Source: Bifidobacterium vespertilionis (GTDB lineage: Bacteria > Actinomycetota > Actinomycetes > Actinomycetales > Bifidobacteriaceae). Taken from it: DNA of 64,000 nt. Every line of letters begins with the position of its first letter. Position 1 is the stretch's first letter. Made by a program: the position numbers and the translations under genes. This document shows, in pieces, positions 41,230-50,460 of this stretch. The stretch spans positions 1 to 64,000 of the forward strand of contig NZ_RZNZ01000013.1 in the NCBI RefSeq assembly GCF_008698145.1, written 5' to 3'. The notes beneath the pieces were generated by a model. It worked only from the letters and a program-made list of their open reading frames with translations, ran no database searches and had not been told where the DNA came from.

Positions 41230-42567
41230 CTAAGCGTTTCCGCCGGACGTCTTGGGATGCTCTCCCGTGCCGGGCCTGCCCGAAGCCTCGTGGCCGCCCG
41301 CGACCTTGGCGGAGACCTTGGTCACCTTGCCGGTGATGCCGGTGTGGTCCGCCGTGAACGACTGCGCGGGCAGCACCTCGGTGGCCGCCTCCGTGGCGGC
41401 CCCGACCACTTCGGTCGGATCGTTGAACACGTTGGCCACGGGCACGTCGGGCATGGTGGGCACGCGCGGCACGCGGGGACGCACCTCGCTGTCCGCCGGA
41501 ACGGGTCTGCGGTGGGGGTCCCCGACGCCGGTTTCGCCCAGCAGGGTGCCCACGGTGATCGTGGACGGATGCTCCGGATCCGATTTGGCCACGGCGGTGG
41601 TCTCGCCCGTGGCGGAGGCGCCCATCATGATCAGCTGGTGGGCCAGATGCTCCACCTGGGCCTTGAACTGGATGATCTTCTGGTTGTCCGCGCGGTCGAT
41701 AGCGCTGATGAAGTCGCCCACCTGCTCCATCTGCAGCCACAGATTGGCGCGCAGCATGATCAGATCGTCCAGCTTCGAACCCATCATGCGCCCGTAGGCG
41801 GCCATGACGGCGTTGCGGTGCGGCTCATCCAGTTTGCCGAAGATCCACGCCAGATCGCGGGCCGGGTCGTTGACCTGCATGGACTGCCAGTTGTAGATGG
41901 CGGACACGCCCGTGCCGTCGAAGAGGACGTCGCCGTCGTCGAACCCGCCGTGCACCGGGCAGGTGACGAAGCTCCACAGGCCTTCGGTGGCGATGACGCG
42001 CGCCCAGCTGGACGTGATCTCGGCGGGCACGTGGCCGGCGTGCTTCAGACGCTCGATCCACGCGACGAGCTGGTCGTGGATCTGCCGGGTGGTGTACGCG
42101 GGATACGCCTCGTCCACGAGGAATGTGCCGCGCATGCGATGGATCGCGCCGATCGCGGTGCCGATGGACGAGCATTCGTCCAGCGTGAGCAGCTCCATCG
42201 GCTTCGCATAGCCCTCGCGGTGCTGCATGATGATCAGCGCCGCGCCGTCGGTCGGGTTGTCGTCCCCCTCGCCCGTCACGTATTTGTACACGCGCTCCAC
42301 CGCGAAGCTCAGCCCCGCGGGATCCTTGGCCCGCGCGAGCGTGCGGGCGGTGGCGACGCGGTTCCTGATCCGCCGCTTCGCCTTGTCGCCCTCCGCCGCG
42401 ACCACATCGTACAGGCGACCGGCGGTGTCCTGGATCACCGCGCAGCGGATGCCGAGCGCGGCGTCGGAGGAGCTGACCTCGTTACCATCCCGCACGCCGG
42501 CTACGGCGAGCCCGGGCGCTGCCGCGGAAGCCAGCGCGGCCAGCGTGTAATTGCTAGAAAACGTCAC
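41230..42567 (-). CDS. Phosphotransferase (APH)-like protein, catalytic residues degenerate
   Basis: The 445-residue protein has an APH/choline-kinase-like fold to about residue 270 and then a Pro/Thr-rich disordered tail. The catalytic HGD...N loop reads HGGFDDGDVL (206-215) and the metal-binding (I/V)DW reads YNW (225-227), while the following NDPARDLAWIF is well kept. Loss of both key acids points to a pseudokinase or a changed activity. GTG 42567 lies 9 nt after TATTAC (reverse strand, 42577-42582), with no Shine-Dalgarno. It is divergent from the UvrD-like helicase, a neighbourhood shared by many actinobacteria. Confidence 0.82.
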   Translation of the reverse strand: MTFSSNYTLAALASAAAPGLAVAGVRDGNEVSSSDAALGIRCAVIQDTAGRLYDVVAAEGDKAKRRIRNRVATARTLARAKDPAGLSFAVERVYKYVTGEGDDNPTDGAALIIMQHREGYAKPMELLTLDECSSIGTAIGAIHRMRGTFLVDEAYPAYTTRQIHDQLVAWIERLKHAGHVPAEITSSWARVIATEGLWSFVTCPVHGGFDDGDVLFDGTGVSAIYNWQSMQVNDPARDLAWIFGKLDEPHRNAVMAAYGRMMGSKLDDLIMLRANLWLQMEQVGDFISAIDRADNQKIIQFKAQVEHLAHQLIMMGASATGETTAVAKSDPEHPSTITVGTLLGETGVGDPHRRPVPADSEVRPRVPRVPTMPDVPVANVFNDPTEVVGAATEAATEVLPAQSFTADHTGITGKVTKVSAKVAGGHEASGRPGTGEHPKTSGGNA

Positions 42568-42632
42568 GTTTCAACAGTAATACATCACGGCGTCGAACCA
42601 CGGCCGGGCAGGCGGGCTGACACAATGGAGTC

Positions 42633-44153
42633 GTGAACGACGTGAACGACGTGAACGAACGGAACGATCGGATCCTCGAATCCCTGGACGAGGCGCAGCG
42701 CGAGGCGGCCACCTCCACCGAGGGGCCGGTGCGCATCATCGCGGGCGCCGGCGCGGGCAAGACCCGCACGATCACGCGGCGCATCGCCTATGCCTGCGCG
42801 TGCGGCGACTGGGATCCCTCACGCGTGCTCGCCGTGACGTTCTCGGTCAAGGCGGCCGAGGAGATGCGCTCGCGCATTGGGCAATTGGGCGTCGACGGCG
42901 TGACGGCGGCCACCTTCCACTCCGCGGCCCTGCACCAGCTCAACCGCGTGTGGGCCGATGTGACGGACGCGCCCTTCCCGGATCTGCAGTCGGACCATCG
43001 GCCGCTGATCGCCGCCGCCTATGCCCGGGTCACCGGGGCGGGCGAGCCGGAGCCGCTCACGGTGCGCGACCTGGAGGCGGAGATCAACTGGACGAAGGTG
43101 TCGCTGGTGAGCCCGGACGACTACGTGCGCGTCTGCGCGGCCACGCACCGCCAACCGCCGGCCGAGCTGGATCCCGCGCGCATGGCGGATCTGATCGGCG
43201 CGTACGAGGCGGACAAGACCGCCCGCAACCAGATCGATTTCAACGACATCCTGCTCATGGTCTGCCATCTGCTTGAGGATCCGGAGCTCAAGGAGGCCTC
43301 CGCGCAGATACGCGGGCGCATCGGATGGCTCACCGTCGACGAGTATCAGGACGTCTCCCCGCTGCAGCACCGGCTCATGCGCCTGTGGCTGGGGAACGCG
43401 GACGGCGGGCGTGGCAACCGCAACGTGTGCGTGGTGGGCGACGCCGCCCAGACCATCTACTCGTTCGCCGGCGCGACCAGCTATTATCTGCGCGCCTTCG
43501 GGGACGAATTCGGGCCGCTTTCCGCGGACGTGACGCTCAACATCGACTACCGCTCCACGGCTTCGGTGGTCAGGTACGCCAACCGCGTGCTCGCCGCCAG
43601 CCCGGAGCGCACCGGGTACATCAGGCTCGCCTCGGGCCAGCGGGGATCCGACGGCCCCCGCGTGACGGCCATCCGGTACGAGAGCGACGCGGATGAGGCG
43701 CGCGGCGTGGCGCAGCGGTTCGTCCGCATGATCGCCAAGGGTGCCAAGCCGTCCGACTGCGCGGTGCTCACGCGCATCAACGCTCAGCAGGGCATGATCG
43801 CCGCAGCGCTCAAGGAGGCCGGGCTGGGCTACCGCGTGCGCACGGACAACGGCTGGCAGGCGCAGTCCCTGTCCGTCGAAACACTGAAGGAGGACCTGAC
43901 GGCGGGCGTGGTCACCATCTCCACGATCCACGCGGCCAAGGGTTTGGAATTCCCACACGTGTGCATCGTCGGCTGCTCGGAGGGCCTGCTGCCCTTCGGC
44001 TCGCCCGCGCCCGGGGACGCTTTGGAGGAGGAGCGCCGATTGATGTACGTGGGGGTCACGCGCGCGGAAAGGACGCTTCAGCTGTCCTTCGCGGTGTCCA
44101 AGGATGGATACGCGGCCACGCGGCGTGCCCCCAGCCGTTTTCTGCAGCGGTAG
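42633..44153 (+). CDS. UvrD/Rep-type superfamily 1 DNA helicase (short form)
   Basis: The 506-residue ATPase has Walker A AGAGAGKT, motif Ia VTFSVKAAEEM, DEYQD (Walker B), GDAAQTIYSFAGA (motif III), IDYRSTASV (IV), STIHAAKGLEFPHV (V) and VGVTRAERTL (VI). It lacks the long C-terminal extension and HRDC domain of mycobacterial UvrD2, so it is a short member. It should unwind DNA in repair. The first codons contain a 9-bp tandem repeat (GTGAACGAC) giving VND VND VNE, with three possible GTG starts; 42633 lies 6 nt after CACAAT (42621-42626), consistent with a leaderless start. Confidence 0.93.
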   Translation: MNDVNDVNERNDRILESLDEAQREAATSTEGPVRIIAGAGAGKTRTITRRIAYACACGDWDPSRVLAVTFSVKAAEEMRSRIGQLGVDGVTAATFHSAALHQLNRVWADVTDAPFPDLQSDHRPLIAAAYARVTGAGEPEPLTVRDLEAEINWTKVSLVSPDDYVRVCAATHRQPPAELDPARMADLIGAYEADKTARNQIDFNDILLMVCHLLEDPELKEASAQIRGRIGWLTVDEYQDVSPLQHRLMRLWLGNADGGRGNRNVCVVGDAAQTIYSFAGATSYYLRAFGDEFGPLSADVTLNIDYRSTASVVRYANRVLAASPERTGYIRLASGQRGSDGPRVTAIRYESDADEARGVAQRFVRMIAKGAKPSDCAVLTRINAQQGMIAAALKEAGLGYRVRTDNGWQAQSLSVETLKEDLTAGVVTISTIHAAKGLEFPHVCIVGCSEGLLPFGSPAPGDALEEERRLMYVGVTRAERTLQLSFAVSKDGYAATRRAPSRFLQR

Positions 44154-44160
44154 AGGCGGT

Positions 44161-44577
44161 TTACTTGCCCTTGCCGAAGGCGCGCAGGCGAATGCCGTTC
44201 CAGTCGGGGGAGATGGTCAGCGGGGTCGCGGCGTTCATGCCGGCGGTCTTCGCGGCGTTCTGCACCGTATTTGAGCTGGCCGCGCCGGGGCGTCCGGGCT
44301 TGGGGGTGAGCACCCACAGCGGACCGGCATCGTCGAGCACGCCCGTGGCGTCGACGATCGTGTCCGAGAGTTCATCCTCATCGTCCCCGTCCCGCCACCA
44401 GATGATGACGCCGTCCACGGCGGAGCCATAGTCCTCGTCAACCAGCTCCTCGCCGGTCAGGTCCTCGATGCTCGCCCGGATGTTGTCATCCACGTCGTCA
44501 TCCCACAGCCACTCCTGAATGATGTCGCCGGGATGAAAACCGAATTCTTCCGCTTTCCGTGATGCCGTTTCAGTCAC
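44161..44577 (-). CDS. DUF3052 family protein
   Basis: The 138-residue acidic protein matches the actinobacterial DUF3052 family (EFGFHPGDIIQEWLWDDDVDD, then DGVIIWWRDGD and PLWVLTPKPGRPG). Its function is not established. No Shine-Dalgarno is present; TATGCT (reverse strand, 44584-44589) ends 6 nt before GTG 44577, so the mRNA is likely leaderless. Its stop is 7 nt from the stop of the converging helicase gene. Confidence 0.9.
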   Translation of the reverse strand: MTETASRKAEEFGFHPGDIIQEWLWDDDVDDNIRASIEDLTGEELVDEDYGSAVDGVIIWWRDGDDEDELSDTIVDATGVLDDAGPLWVLTPKPGRPGAASSNTVQNAAKTAGMNAATPLTISPDWNGIRLRAFGKGK

Positions 44578-44681
44578 GGGAACAGCATAACAACACTTTT
44601 CGGTTTCGTGCGTAACACAGCCGACATGTGGGAGTGAAACCGCTCACGTTGCGCCAAGCTCACCCCCGCCGGACGCCGGAT

Positions 44682-45527
44682 TCACTCGGCCGTGCAGCGC
44701 GGCAGATCGCCGCCCCGGCCCTCGCCGATCGCCACCAGCGCGTCGTACGCCTCGGCGAGCGTGGAGACGGACACGTCCCGCAATCCGTCCGGCACATGGC
44801 CCACCACCTGCGAGCAGTTGTCCTTCGGGGCGAGGAACCACGTGGCGCCGTCGCGCTTGGCGCCCAGCAGCTTGAGCTGGATGCCGCCGATCGCGCCCAC
44901 CTTGCCGTCCTGATCGATCGTGCCGGTGCCGGCCACGGTGTTGCCGCCCGTCTCCGATTGCTCGGTGAGCTTGTCGATCACGCCCAGCGCGTACATCATG
45001 CCCGCCGAGGGGCCGCCGATGTCGTCCACGTGCATCTGCACGGACACGCCGGCCGTGTCCACGCCTCGGGATTTCAGGAATGAGAGGGCCGCGGCGGTGG
45101 CGGAATCCTGCGAGCCGGTCATCTGCCGCTCGGTTTCGGACTTGTACTCCTCGGCGCTCTGCCCGGGCGTCACCAGCGCCTCGCTGGGCATCACGATTGA
45201 ATCGGAGCGGATCCATCCCCACAGCACCTCGGCGTTGAGCGCCGGGTATCCGGGCATGCCGGAGGCGTTGACCGTGGTGAGCAGCAGCCGGCCGCTGTCC
45301 GCGTGCGTGTCCGCGCCCGACACGGCGATCACCTGCTGGCCGCCGGATTCGCCGAGCACGTCGGCGGTGGGACCGGGGCGCTCCACCACATACGGGCTGG
45401 GCAATACGAGCATCACCGCGGCGAGCAGTCCCGTGGCGGCGCCCAGCTTGGCGCGCGGCGAGCGCGATCCGGCCCATGCGCCGGCGCGTCGGGCAAGACG
45501 GGTGAGGGATTCCTTGAAGTCGGTCAT
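44682..45527 (-). CDS. Lon-like (S16) membrane-anchored serine protease, PDZ-less form
   Basis: The 281-residue protein has an N-terminal membrane anchor (about residues 28-46, followed by YVVERPGPTADVLG as in YlbL-type proteases) and a C-terminal S16 domain. The catalytic dyad is Ser174 in GGPSAGM and Lys219 in GAIGGIQLK, 45 residues apart as in the family. The PDZ domain that usually lies between anchor and protease is absent or much reduced (only about 90 residues link anchor and protease domain). ATG 45527 lies 7 nt after TACACT (reverse strand, 45535-45540), favouring it over ATG 45533. Substrates are unknown. Confidence 0.88.
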   Translation of the reverse strand: MTDFKESLTRLARRAGAWAGSRSPRAKLGAATGLLAAVMLVLPSPYVVERPGPTADVLGESGGQQVIAVSGADTHADSGRLLLTTVNASGMPGYPALNAEVLWGWIRSDSIVMPSEALVTPGQSAEEYKSETERQMTGSQDSATAAALSFLKSRGVDTAGVSVQMHVDDIGGPSAGMMYALGVIDKLTEQSETGGNTVAGTGTIDQDGKVGAIGGIQLKLLGAKRDGATWFLAPKDNCSQVVGHVPDGLRDVSVSTLAEAYDALVAIGEGRGGDLPRCTAE

Positions 45528-45639
45528 GGGCATCAGTGTAGGGCCGCGGTCTTACAGGGCTCCGCTCAAAGACCAGGGCCGCGCGGACGCGTTCACCGTT
45601 GGTGGATTGCGTTCGGCGGCTCTCACTAGGATGGTCGTC

Positions 45640-47151
45640 ATGGAAGAAAACGAGATTCGCCAGTGGCTCATCGAATGCTTCGGACCCGTGGAGGGCGAGA
45701 TGGCGTGGCAGCAGTTCGCCCAGCTGCCCCAGCCGTTGCGCGACCAGATCATGAGTCAGGGCAAGGACGGCCTGCCCAAGCCCAGTGAGGTCCAGTCGCT
45801 CATTCAGGCGCTGGGTGCCGGCGGGCTCAATACCATGGACGACATGAAGCGCACGGTGGAGGAGGGGCCCATCAACGTCAAACTGGCCCGTTCCATCGCG
45901 CTCGGCAAGGTCAACGGCGGCGATGCCGAGTCATCCGTGAGCGCCGAGGAGGGCCAGTCCGCCCGCCGCGCGCTGAGCGAGGCGAACCTGTGGCTCGACT
46001 CCGTGTGCGAGATGAACCCGGCCCCCGGCGAGGCGCAGGTGCTCACGCGGGCGGATTGGGTCAACGGCACGATCGACGCATGGGCGGCCTTCGCGGCCCC
46101 CGTGGCACAGTCGATGGGCGACGCGCTCGCCTCCGTCATCTCCGAACGTCTGGGCGGCATGTTCGACGGCGAGATCTCCGGCATGTTCGCCGGCCCCGTG
46201 CCCATCCCGATCCCGGATTCCATGAAGGACCCCAGCCAGCTCATCCGCCTGCTCGGCAACACGTCGTACGCCATGCAGCTCGGTCAGGCCGCGGGCGCGC
46301 TGTCCGGCGAGGTACGCGGCAGCTTCGATCAGGGCATCGCGCTGCTGGGCAATCCCGCCGGCGGCCTGATTATCCAGAACATCAACGCCTACGCCGATTC
46401 GCTGGACATCCCGCGCCGCGAGGTGCTCGCCTTCCTCGCCCTGCAGGAGACCGCGCACGCCCGCCTGTTCGCCTCCGTGCCGTGGCTCATGCCCCGGTTC
46501 GAAGCGCTGATCGGCAAGTACGCGCGTGGCATCCGCATCGATCTGGACGCCATGGAGGAGCAGCTGCGCGAGGCGCAGAGCATGAATCCCGAGTCCATCG
46601 CGGACGCGGTGAACATCGCCAAGGTGGGCATTGCGGACACGCCCGAGCAGCGCGAGGCGCTCGCCGGCGTGGAGACCCTGCTGGCCACGGTCGAAGGCTG
46701 GGTGGATTGCGTGGTGTGGCGTGCCGGCATGGCCCACATCCCGCACATCGAGCAGCTGCGCGAGATGTTGCGTCGCGAGCGCGCGGTGGGCGGACCGGCC
46801 GAGCGGACCTTCGAGTCGCTGCTGGGCCTCGACCTGCATCCCAAGCGTCAGCGCGAGGCGACCGCCGTCTGGGAGGAGCTCACCGCCCGTCAGGGCTCCG
46901 AGGCCCGGGACGCCAAGTGGTCCCATCCCGATCTGCTGCCCGTGTTGGAGGATTCCGCCTCCGTTGCGGCACCCGATGCCGCAGCCGGTGCTTCGGCCGG
47001 CTCCGACGATGCGCAGGTTGCCGAGGGCGCTCCGAAGGTCGATTGGGACGCCGAGCTGAGCAAGCTTCTGGGTGAGGAAGGCGGAGACGCGCAGGATGAC
47101 GCTGGTCCGGATGACACAGATGCGCCGGAAGGCGGAGACGCCGGGAAGTGA
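45640..47151 (+). CDS. Zincin-like hydrolase (DUF2342/TIGR03624-type)
   Basis: The 503-residue protein matches the actinobacterial zinc-dependent hydrolase family that neighbours uvrD2 and the PDZ/S16 protease. The expected HExxH motif reads QETAH in LALQETAHARLF, so the first zinc His is Gln; GLDLHPKRQREA and the acidic C-terminal tail are conserved-looking. Enzyme activity is thus doubtful. ATG 45640 lies 7 nt after TAGGAT (45627-45632), a leaderless layout; the earlier ATG 45631 overlaps this -10. It is divergent from the S16 protease. Confidence 0.85.
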   Translation: MEENEIRQWLIECFGPVEGEMAWQQFAQLPQPLRDQIMSQGKDGLPKPSEVQSLIQALGAGGLNTMDDMKRTVEEGPINVKLARSIALGKVNGGDAESSVSAEEGQSARRALSEANLWLDSVCEMNPAPGEAQVLTRADWVNGTIDAWAAFAAPVAQSMGDALASVISERLGGMFDGEISGMFAGPVPIPIPDSMKDPSQLIRLLGNTSYAMQLGQAAGALSGEVRGSFDQGIALLGNPAGGLIIQNINAYADSLDIPRREVLAFLALQETAHARLFASVPWLMPRFEALIGKYARGIRIDLDAMEEQLREAQSMNPESIADAVNIAKVGIADTPEQREALAGVETLLATVEGWVDCVVWRAGMAHIPHIEQLREMLRRERAVGGPAERTFESLLGLDLHPKRQREATAVWEELTARQGSEARDAKWSHPDLLPVLEDSASVAAPDAAAGASAGSDDAQVAEGAPKVDWDAELSKLLGEEGGDAQDDAGPDDTDAPEGGDAGK

Positions 47152-47217
47152 CGCGGCCGGACGCCGGCTGGCTGGTTGGCCGACTGGCCGGCTGACCGCG
47201 CGGTAAGTGATGTGCGG

Positions 47218-47291
47218 TGGGCAATGAGGGACTCGAACCCCCGACATCCACCGTGTAAAGGTGGCGCTCTAACCAACTGAGCTAATTGCCC
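47218..47291 (-). tRNA. tRNA-Val (anticodon TAC)
   Basis: A full cloverleaf on the reverse strand: acceptor GGGCAAT/ATTGCCC (7 bp), D-arm with AGCTCAGTTGGTTAGAGC, anticodon stem CCACC/GGTGG around TTTACAC (anticodon TAC) and T-arm with GGTTCGAGTCC. The discriminator base is A. CCA is not encoded. It lies between the zincin-like gene and the DivIVA-domain gene. Confidence 0.97.
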
Positions 47292-47409
47292 GCAACCCAC
47301 AAGGATAACGTATGGCGGCCCCCGGCGTGCCGCCCTTCGGGTTGTCCGCGTCGCGTTCCTCACGTAAGGTGTGGTGCAGTGTAATCCCTCGTCCTAGGAG
47401 GTATGTCCC

Positions 47410-49242
47410 ATGTCCGAGCAGCCTGCGGCCACCGGTCAAGGTCCCGTCATCGCCAGAGCCGGCAAGCGCAAATGGGGTTATGACACCGCCCAGGTGGACG
47501 AGTTCCTGGCCCGTGCGCACACCCTGTACGAGGCCGAACGGCCCCAGCTCACGCAGCGGGACATTCAGGCCGTCTCCTTTGATCTGGTCAAGGACGGGTA
47601 CGCGATCGCGCAGGTGGATGCGGCCCTGTCCCGTTTGGAGCGTGCCGTGGTGGACAAGCACACCTCATGGGAGCTGTCCCACGGCGGTCGCGTGCCGTTC
47701 AAGGTGCGCAGCGAGGAGATGCTCGCCCAGCTTGCGAACCATGGCGACCGCGAGCCCAGGCACCGTTTCAAGGACGGCGAGGCCAAGAAGCCGTCGTACG
47801 ATCGCAAGCAGGTGGACCGCGTGGTCGATCAGGTGATCGCCAAGGCCTCCAGCGCGCTGGAGGTGCAGGGCGCCTTGCCGCCCGATTCCAAGGAGCTGCT
47901 GGACGTGACCGCCAGCCGCGTGGCCAACGTGATCTTCACCCAGCGCAAGGGCAAGCGCGGCTATGACGAGCGCGCGGTCGACTATTACCTCGACGTGGCC
48001 GTGCAGCTGCTGTCCCGTCTCGAATCCTTCGCCCGCATCAGCGATTATTCAGCCGATGCCGCGGAGTCCGCGCCGGCCGCCGTGCCGCTGGAGACCGCAT
48101 CGCCCGCCCCCGCAGCCTTCGCCCCGCAGGTGCCTGCGGCTGCCGCTGCCGCGCCCGTGTCCGCGGCTCCCGCCGCTTCCGCCCAGCCGGCCGCCGCGCC
48201 GTTCGCGGCCGTTGCGCAGGCTGCTTCCTCCATCGCTCCGGCTGCCCAGCAGGCGGTTCAGACCGCCCAGCAGGCGCAGGCTGTGCCGTCCCTGTTCGCC
48301 GCCGCATCCGCCGCCGGAGTGGCTGCCGCCGCGGGAACAGCCGCCGCATCGGTTGCGGCCTCCGCTTCCTCCGCCGCGCTGAACGCGCATGCGGCCGCCG
48401 AGCGCGAATCCTTCGATGCGCTCAATGCCGCCGAACGGTCGATTTTCGCGGCCCGTCCCGCTTCATCCGCCGTTCCCGCCGCCGCAACTGCGCCCGCCGC
48501 ACCTGTTGCTCAGCAGCCCGCTCCGCTTGCACCGGCGTCCGCTGTGTCCGAAACCCCGGCTCCCGCCGTTGCCCCCGTGTCCGCGCCCATCGCGGAAGCG
48601 CCGTCCCTCAGCTCCTCATTGGCCGCTCTGGCGCAGTCGGTGCCGCAGCATACGGCGGCGACATCCGTGGAATCGGCGCCCACCGAGGCCATTGCGCCGG
48701 TGGACCAGCCGGCCGTCGCCGAAACGCCTGCGCCCGTGCCGGTTCATGTGACGGTTCCCACACCGGCCGTTGCCGCTCAGCCCACCGCCGCTCAGCCCGT
48801 TGTGGTTCCCGAGCCTGCCGCCCCGGCGGCGTCCGCGGCCTCCGCCCCGGTTTCGTCCCCGGCCCCGCTGATCCCCGAACCGGCTCCCGCCGTCGCATCG
48901 GCACCGGTGCATGCCGAGACGCCCACCGTGCAGTCCTTCCGCACCCCGTCCCTGAGCCCCATCGCCGCCCCTGCCCCGCTGATCGCCGAACCGGTCGTCG
49001 AGCATGTGACCGACGCGCCGAAGGACGATGCGGCCCCGGATGCGGCACTCGCCGACGCCGATGCCAAGTCCGAGAAGAAGGACGACGTCGATCCCGACCA
49101 GTATCTGGCCAATCTGCTCGGCAGCACCGCGTTCCCGAAGATCGATCTGGACATCCCGAACCTGTCCTTCCCGTCCCTGTCCGAGGATGGCGACGACATC
49201 ATCGACACCCCCAAAACGAACGGCGACCAGCAGTCTCGCTAA
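47410..49242 (+). CDS. DivIVA-domain protein with long Ala/Pro-rich region
   Basis: The 610-residue protein has three DivIVA-type modules: GYDTAQVDEFLARAHTLYE (about 23-41), an internal VDRVVDQVIAKA region, and GYDERAVDYYLDVAVQLLSRLE (about 183-204). Residues about 215-560 are extremely rich in Ala, Pro and Val and probably disordered. The C-terminus returns to ordered sequence (DPDQYLANLLGSTAFPKIDLDIPNL). DivIVA-domain proteins mark cell poles and septa and organise growth. ATG 47410 follows an excellent AGGAGG. The linker may be anchored at the wall or bind partners. Confidence 0.88.
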   Translation: MSEQPAATGQGPVIARAGKRKWGYDTAQVDEFLARAHTLYEAERPQLTQRDIQAVSFDLVKDGYAIAQVDAALSRLERAVVDKHTSWELSHGGRVPFKVRSEEMLAQLANHGDREPRHRFKDGEAKKPSYDRKQVDRVVDQVIAKASSALEVQGALPPDSKELLDVTASRVANVIFTQRKGKRGYDERAVDYYLDVAVQLLSRLESFARISDYSADAAESAPAAVPLETASPAPAAFAPQVPAAAAAAPVSAAPAASAQPAAAPFAAVAQAASSIAPAAQQAVQTAQQAQAVPSLFAAASAAGVAAAAGTAAASVAASASSAALNAHAAAERESFDALNAAERSIFAARPASSAVPAAATAPAAPVAQQPAPLAPASAVSETPAPAVAPVSAPIAEAPSLSSSLAALAQSVPQHTAATSVESAPTEAIAPVDQPAVAETPAPVPVHVTVPTPAVAAQPTAAQPVVVPEPAAPAASAASAPVSSPAPLIPEPAPAVASAPVHAETPTVQSFRTPSLSPIAAPAPLIAEPVVEHVTDAPKDDAAPDAALADADAKSEKKDDVDPDQYLANLLGSTAFPKIDLDIPNLSFPSLSEDGDDIIDTPKTNGDQQSR

Positions 49243-49251
49243 TCTGTAAGC

Positions 49252-50460
49252 GTGCTTGATTCGGAACAATCGCAAAACTCGTTGAAATCCGTGACGCTGC
49301 TGGGGTCCACCGGATCCATCGGCACGCAGGGGCTGGACGTGATCTCCCGGCATCCCGAGCGCTTCACGGTGTTCGGTCTGGCGGCCGGCGGCTCGCACAT
49401 CGAACTGCTCGCCCGGCAGGCCGCTCGGTTCCATGCCCGTCATGTGGCGCTGTTCGACGCCTCGAAGGCCGATGCCCTGCGCGAGGCGCTCAAGGCGGCC
49501 GGCGCGGATGATGCGGAGGTGACCGCCGGTCCGCAGGCCGTGATCGATCTGGCCGGGGCGGGCGCCGATGTGGTGCTCAACGGCATCACCGGGTCGATCG
49601 GTCTTGAACCGTCCATCGCCGCCCTCAAAGCCGGCTCCCAGCTCGCCTTGGCCAACAAGGAATCCGTCGTGGCCGGCGGCCATCTGCTGTTCGATTCGCA
49701 GATCCGCCCCAACCAGATCAACCCGGTCGACTCCGAGCATTCGGCCATTTGGCAGTCCCTGCGCTCCGGCACGCATGCCGAGGTGGCGCGACTGGTGGTC
49801 ACCGCGTCCGGTGGCCCGTTCCGCGGATGGAAGCGCAGCCAGATGGCGGACATCACGCCCGAACAGGCCCTGCATCACCCCACATGGAACATGGGCCCGG
49901 TTGTGACCATCAACTCCTCCACTCTTATGAACAAGGGCCTGGAGGTGATCGAGGCGAGCCGCCTGTTCAACATCCCGCCGGACCGGATTTCCGTGACCGT
50001 GCATCCGCAGTCGATCGTCCACTCCATGGTGGAGTTCGTGGACGGCGCCACGATCGGCCAGGCCTCCCCGCCGGACATGCGCCTGCCGATCGCGCTCGGC
50101 CTGTCCGCGCCGGACCGCCTGCCCGACGTGGCCAAGCCGTGCGACTGGACCAAAGCCGCCGAATGGACCTTCGAGCCGCTGGACGATGAGGCGTTCCCCG
50201 CCGTGAATCTGGCCCGCCACTGCCTCGCCGCCTCGGAGAAGCACACCGCGGTCCTCAACGCCGCCAACGAGCAGGCCGTGCACGCCTTCCTTGACCATCG
50301 CCTGCCGTATCTGGGCATTGTGGACACCGTCAAGGCCGTGCTGGACGAGATGGACGCCGAACTGCGCGGCAATCCGCTGTTCGCATCCGTGGAGGAAATG
50401 GGTCAGGTGGAGCGCGAGGCCCGCACCCGCGCCGATCTTCTGATAGACAAGGCACAATGA
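49252..50460 (+). CDS. dxr: 1-deoxy-D-xylulose-5-phosphate reductoisomerase
   Basis: The 402-residue enzyme makes 2-C-methyl-D-erythritol 4-phosphate, the committed step of the MEP isoprenoid pathway. Signatures are the NADPH site [34 protein letters not shown] and the catalytic-loop region [11 protein letters not shown] 49252 lies 6 nt after TAATCT (49240-49245), so the mRNA is likely leaderless even though the upstream gene is co-directional. It overlaps ispG by four bases (ATGA). The site-2 protease gene often found between them in actinobacteria is missing. Confidence 0.96.
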   Translation: MLDSEQSQNSLKSVTLLGSTGSIGTQGLDVISRHPERFTVFGLAAGGSHIELLARQAARFHARHVALFDASKADALREALKAAGADDAEVTAGPQAVIDLAGAGADVVLNGITGSIGLEPSIAALKAGSQLALANKESVVAGGHLLFDSQIRPNQINPVDSEHSAIWQSLRSGTHAEVARLVVTASGGPFRGWKRSQMADITPEQALHHPTWNMGPVVTINSSTLMNKGLEVIEASRLFNIPPDRISVTVHPQSIVHSMVEFVDGATIGQASPPDMRLPIALGLSAPDRLPDVAKPCDWTKAAEWTFEPLDDEAFPAVNLARHCLAASEKHTAVLNAANEQAVHAFLDHRLPYLGIVDTVKAVLDEMDAELRGNPLFASVEEMGQVEREARTRADLLIDKAQ

